A stretch of 6,130 bases of DNA, taken from positions 1 through 6,130 of the forward strand of contig CBDVCD010000224.1 in NCBI GenBank assembly GCA_965372385.1, given 5' to 3'. The stretch is from JASJBU01 sp965372385 (GTDB lineage Bacteria; Pseudomonadota; Gammaproteobacteria; Chromatiales; Chromatiaceae). Shown in pieces: positions 3,909 through 6,130 of this stretch. Position 1 is the stretch's first letter; each line of letters opens with the position of its first letter. Under the pieces are notes generated by a model. The model saw only the letters and a list, made by a program, of their open reading frames with translations. It was not told the origin of the DNA and did no database searches. The position numbers and the translations under genes are program-made.

Positions 3909-6130
3909 TCACTGGCTTGATTGATTCGACAGCTGCTGTTCGAAGGCCCGTATCTGCGGGTCTTCCGGCAAGCGCTGTTTGATAACTTCGAGCTGTTTTC
4001 TGGCCGCGGCGAGATCCCCGCGCTCGCGGTGGATGCTCATCAGGGCAATTGCCGCGTCCCGATGGTTGGGTTCGCGCTGCAGCAGCTCCTCCAGCACCTG
4101 AATCGCCCGATCCTTGTCCCCCGCCTTGTCCAGTGCCAGAGCATACACATAGGCATAACGGCCCTGCTCGGGAGCCAGCTCCGCGGCATGTTGCAGGCTT
4201 TTCAGCGCTGCGTCGAGTTGCTTCTGACGCACCTGCGTTAGACCCAGGGCGTGATATAAGGTCGGTTCTTTCGGTAGGGCAGCAATGCCGTCCGACAGGA
4301 CCCTCTCGCCTTCGGGGTCCCGGTCCAGTTGCCGGTACAGATCGGCCAGATTGATGTAGACCGGGGCGAAGCTGGGGTCGAGCCGCAACGCTGTGCGGTA
4401 GGCGGTTTCGGCCTTATTGGGTAACCCGAGATCCACGGCCAGGACGCCAAGACTGAGGTGCGCCTCGGGCCGCTCGGCGTTCACCCGTTGGGCCGCTTCA
4501 TACTCCTCGATCCGCTTCGCCAGTTGGGCGCGAAATTTCTCCGGCAAGCGTTGACGCATGAGTGGAACCAGCAGGCTGACAGCTTCGAGACGTACTGTGC
4601 GTACCGGGTCGTCCAACAGAGGCCAGCCTTGGTCCACCTGGGTAGTGATATCGGCGTGCCTCAGTAAGCGCAGGGCTGCCGCCCGCACCAGTGGATCATT
4701 ATCCTTGAGCAGGCGTTTCACGGTGAAGAGTTGCGTGGACTGGGGCCGGTCGGCCAGATGGTCCAGTGCCGTGGCTCTGGCGATGCCGGGTTGCGAGGTA
4801 TCACCGGCGACCGCCAGCAGGGCGGCGTCAGCCTTCGGGTCGCCGGTATGCGCAGCATGTAACGCCTGAGCGAAATGTCTGCCCCGATGAGGACTCTCGG
4901 GATACCAGCCCGTTACTGCTGCCTGCGCCCATTCCGGCGTCTTGTCGCTGTGGCAGCCATTACAGGCATTCGGTGTCCCCAGGGACAACGTCAAGTCGGG
5001 GCGTGGTATCCGCATGCTGTGATCCGCCCTGTCGTCCACCACCATATAGGTGCGCTGGGGCATGTGGCAGGCGACACAGGATGCACCGTCCGTACCGATC
5101 GCATGGTGGTGATGCGTTTCCGTGTCATAACGGGTAGGCAGGTGGCAGCGCGCACACACCAGGTTGCCCTCGGCACGTAGCGCCAGGCTGTGGGGCTCAT
5201 GGCAATCCTTGCAGGTGACGCCGGCCGCATACATCTTGCTTTGAATGAAGGAGCCATAGACATAAACCTCATCCTTGATCTGACCATCCGGGAAATACAG
5301 ATGATCATCGAGAAGGGCCAAACGGTGGGTATCCGACAGGGAATGACCGAATTCATAATCGTCCCATAGCTGCCCGCGGCGGGAATGACAGCGGGCACAC
5401 AGCTCGATCTGGGTATGCCGGGTTCGCGGCTCGGTGCGGTAGGGTTTGCCCGTCTTCTCATCGAGTGTCCAGACGCCGCCGTCACGGTCGGCCAGGTCCA
5501 CCACCAAGCCTTTAGCTGCGTCAGCTTTCTTGACTTCGCCCCGCTCCGCCTTTTCCGCCCATACCACATGCCTGGAGCCCGGCCCATGGCACGCCTCACA
5601 GGCCACGTCGATTTCGCTCCAGGTGGTCTTATAGCTGTCTGTGGCGAGGTCGTAATTCTTTTTCAGCTTGGTTGAATGACACTCGGCGCATTGATAATTC
5701 CAGGTCTGGTCGCGGCTGGTCCAATGCAGCGGATCACCGGGTTTCAGCTCCTCATCGGGGTAGAGGTGGAACCACCGCTGACCGCCCTTGTCCTGGGGCC
5801 GGCTGTCCCAGGCCAGCCCCAGGCTCTGGACATGACCACGGGGGAATTCGATCAGGTACTGTTGCAGCGGATACCAACCGAAGGTATAGCGGACGGGATA
5901 GTCATGCAGCTCGCCGTCGGGCCCGTCGGTACGCACGAAATATCCGCCGTCTTTCTGGTAGAAGCGGGAGGTGACGCCATGGGCGTTGAATTCCACGTCG
6001 TTGAAATCACCGAGCACGGTCTCGGCGTTCGCCTCCGCCATGGCCAGGTCGTGGTGGGAACCGCGCCAGAGATCCAGCTCTTTCTGATGGCACTGGGCGC
6101 AGCGTCCTTTGCCGACGAAATCTGCTTCGC
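3909..6130 (-). CDS. Multihaem cytochrome c with HEAT-like and TPR repeats, N-terminus outside window
   Basis: The frame is open to the window edge, giving 739 residues, so the gene starts beyond 6130. The internal ATG at 6041 is not the start, because the frame upstream of it encodes a further haem site, CAQCH (6087-6101). Eight CxxCH motifs are visible, the other seven at 5676-5690, 5586-5600, 5385-5399, 5199-5213, 5142-5156, 5064-5078 and 4950-4964. The haem part resembles the cytochrome c554-like multihaem group found in respiratory bacteria, with recognisable stretches such as GSHHDLAM, QQYLIEFP and CEACHGPGSRH. After the last haem come HEAT-like helices (about 4540-4790), with LLKDNDPLVRAAALRLL as the clearest unit. 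About five TPR units (about 3960-4466) end the protein. It probably lies in the periplasm or at the outer face of the membrane as an electron carrier, with the TPRs docking a partner. A signal peptide is expected upstream but is not visible. The stop is TGA at 3909-3911. Confidence 0.9.
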   Translation of the reverse strand, partial: EADFVGKGRCAQCHQKELDLWRGSHHDLAMAEANAETVLGDFNDVEFNAHGVTSRFYQKDGGYFVRTDGPDGELHDYPVRYTFGWYPLQQYLIEFPRGHVQSLGLAWDSRPQDKGGQRWFHLYPDEELKPGDPLHWTSRDQTWNYQCAECHSTKLKKNYDLATDSYKTTWSEIDVACEACHGPGSRHVVWAEKAERGEVKKADAAKGLVVDLADRDGGVWTLDEKTGKPYRTEPRTRHTQIELCARCHSRRGQLWDDYEFGHSLSDTHRLALLDDHLYFPDGQIKDEVYVYGSFIQSKMYAAGVTCKDCHEPHSLALRAEGNLVCARCHLPTRYDTETHHHHAIGTDGASCVACHMPQRTYMVVDDRADHSMRIPRPDLTLSLGTPNACNGCHSDKTPEWAQAAVTGWYPESPHRGRHFAQALHAAHTGDPKADAALLAVAGDTSQPGIARATALDHLADRPQSTQLFTVKRLLKDNDPLVRAAALRLLRHADITTQVDQGWPLLDDPVRTVRLEAVSLLVPLMRQRLPEKFRAQLAKRIEEYEAAQRVNAERPEAHLSLGVLAVDLGLPNKAETAYRTALRLDPSFAPVYINLADLYRQLDRDPEGERVLSDGIAALPKEPTLYHALGLTQVRQKQLDAALKSLQHAAELAPEQGRYAYVYALALDKAGDKDRAIQVLEELLQREPNHRDAAIALMSIHRERGDLAAARKQLEVIKQRLPEDPQIRAFEQQLSNQSSQ

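Noticed and set aside
3921..5974. Plus- and minus-strand frames overlapping the cytochrome gene
   Set aside because: They are rich in Arg, Pro and Ala, as expected for off-frame reading of GC-rich coding DNA, while the haem motifs and repeats all lie in the long minus frame.
3909..6041. Cytochrome gene starting at the ATG at 6041
   Set aside because: The frame continues upstream to the window edge and encodes another CxxCH haem site (6087-6101) followed by GSHHDL, so the ATG is internal.
1..6130. CRISPR array, tRNA or rRNA gene
   Set aside because: No spaced direct repeats, no cloverleaf with a T-arm, and no ribosomal RNA signature were seen on either strand.

Overview
The window looks like chromosomal DNA of a gammaproteobacterium with a respiratory, possibly sulfur- or metal-linked lifestyle. 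This is an inference from the protein types (multihaem cytochrome c with TPRs, prokaryotic pentameric ligand-gated ion channel, HD/CBS signalling protein, IS1595-type insertion sequence) and the moderately GC-rich coding style. No gene in the window pins down a genus.

Layout. Positions 1-60 may hold the last 19 codons of a plus-strand gene, followed by a good intrinsic terminator (72-108) and an AT-rich non-coding stretch up to 237. A complete-looking insertion sequence of about 1.05 kb (238-1292) follows. It has 23-bp imperfect terminal inverted repeats and one minus-strand transposase of the IS1595/ISXO2 type (266-1252). A gene-poor junction (1293-1479) separates it from a minus-strand, operon-like run of three genes, read from right to left. 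These are a large multihaem c-type cytochrome with HEAT-like and TPR repeats (3909 to beyond 6130, N-terminus outside the window), a pentameric ligand-gated ion channel (2817-3869), and an HD-CBS-HEPN-like protein (1480-2799).

How the genes may work together. The cytochrome and the channel's ligand-binding domain would both face the periplasm. The third protein should be cytoplasmic. It carries a full set of RelA/SpoT-type (p)ppGpp-hydrolase residues, a CBS pair that usually binds adenosine nucleotides, and a C-terminal helical segment with an Rx4H (RNNLAH) signature like that of HEPN ribonucleases. The gaps are 39 bp and 17 bp, so co-transcription is likely. A working hypothesis, inferred from gene order only, is that the channel passes a periplasmic signal to an intracellular nucleotide-responsive enzyme. 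The most interesting points are this domain fusion and its tight linkage to the channel. The insertion sequence shows no target-site duplication and its transposase has a defective-looking zinc ribbon.
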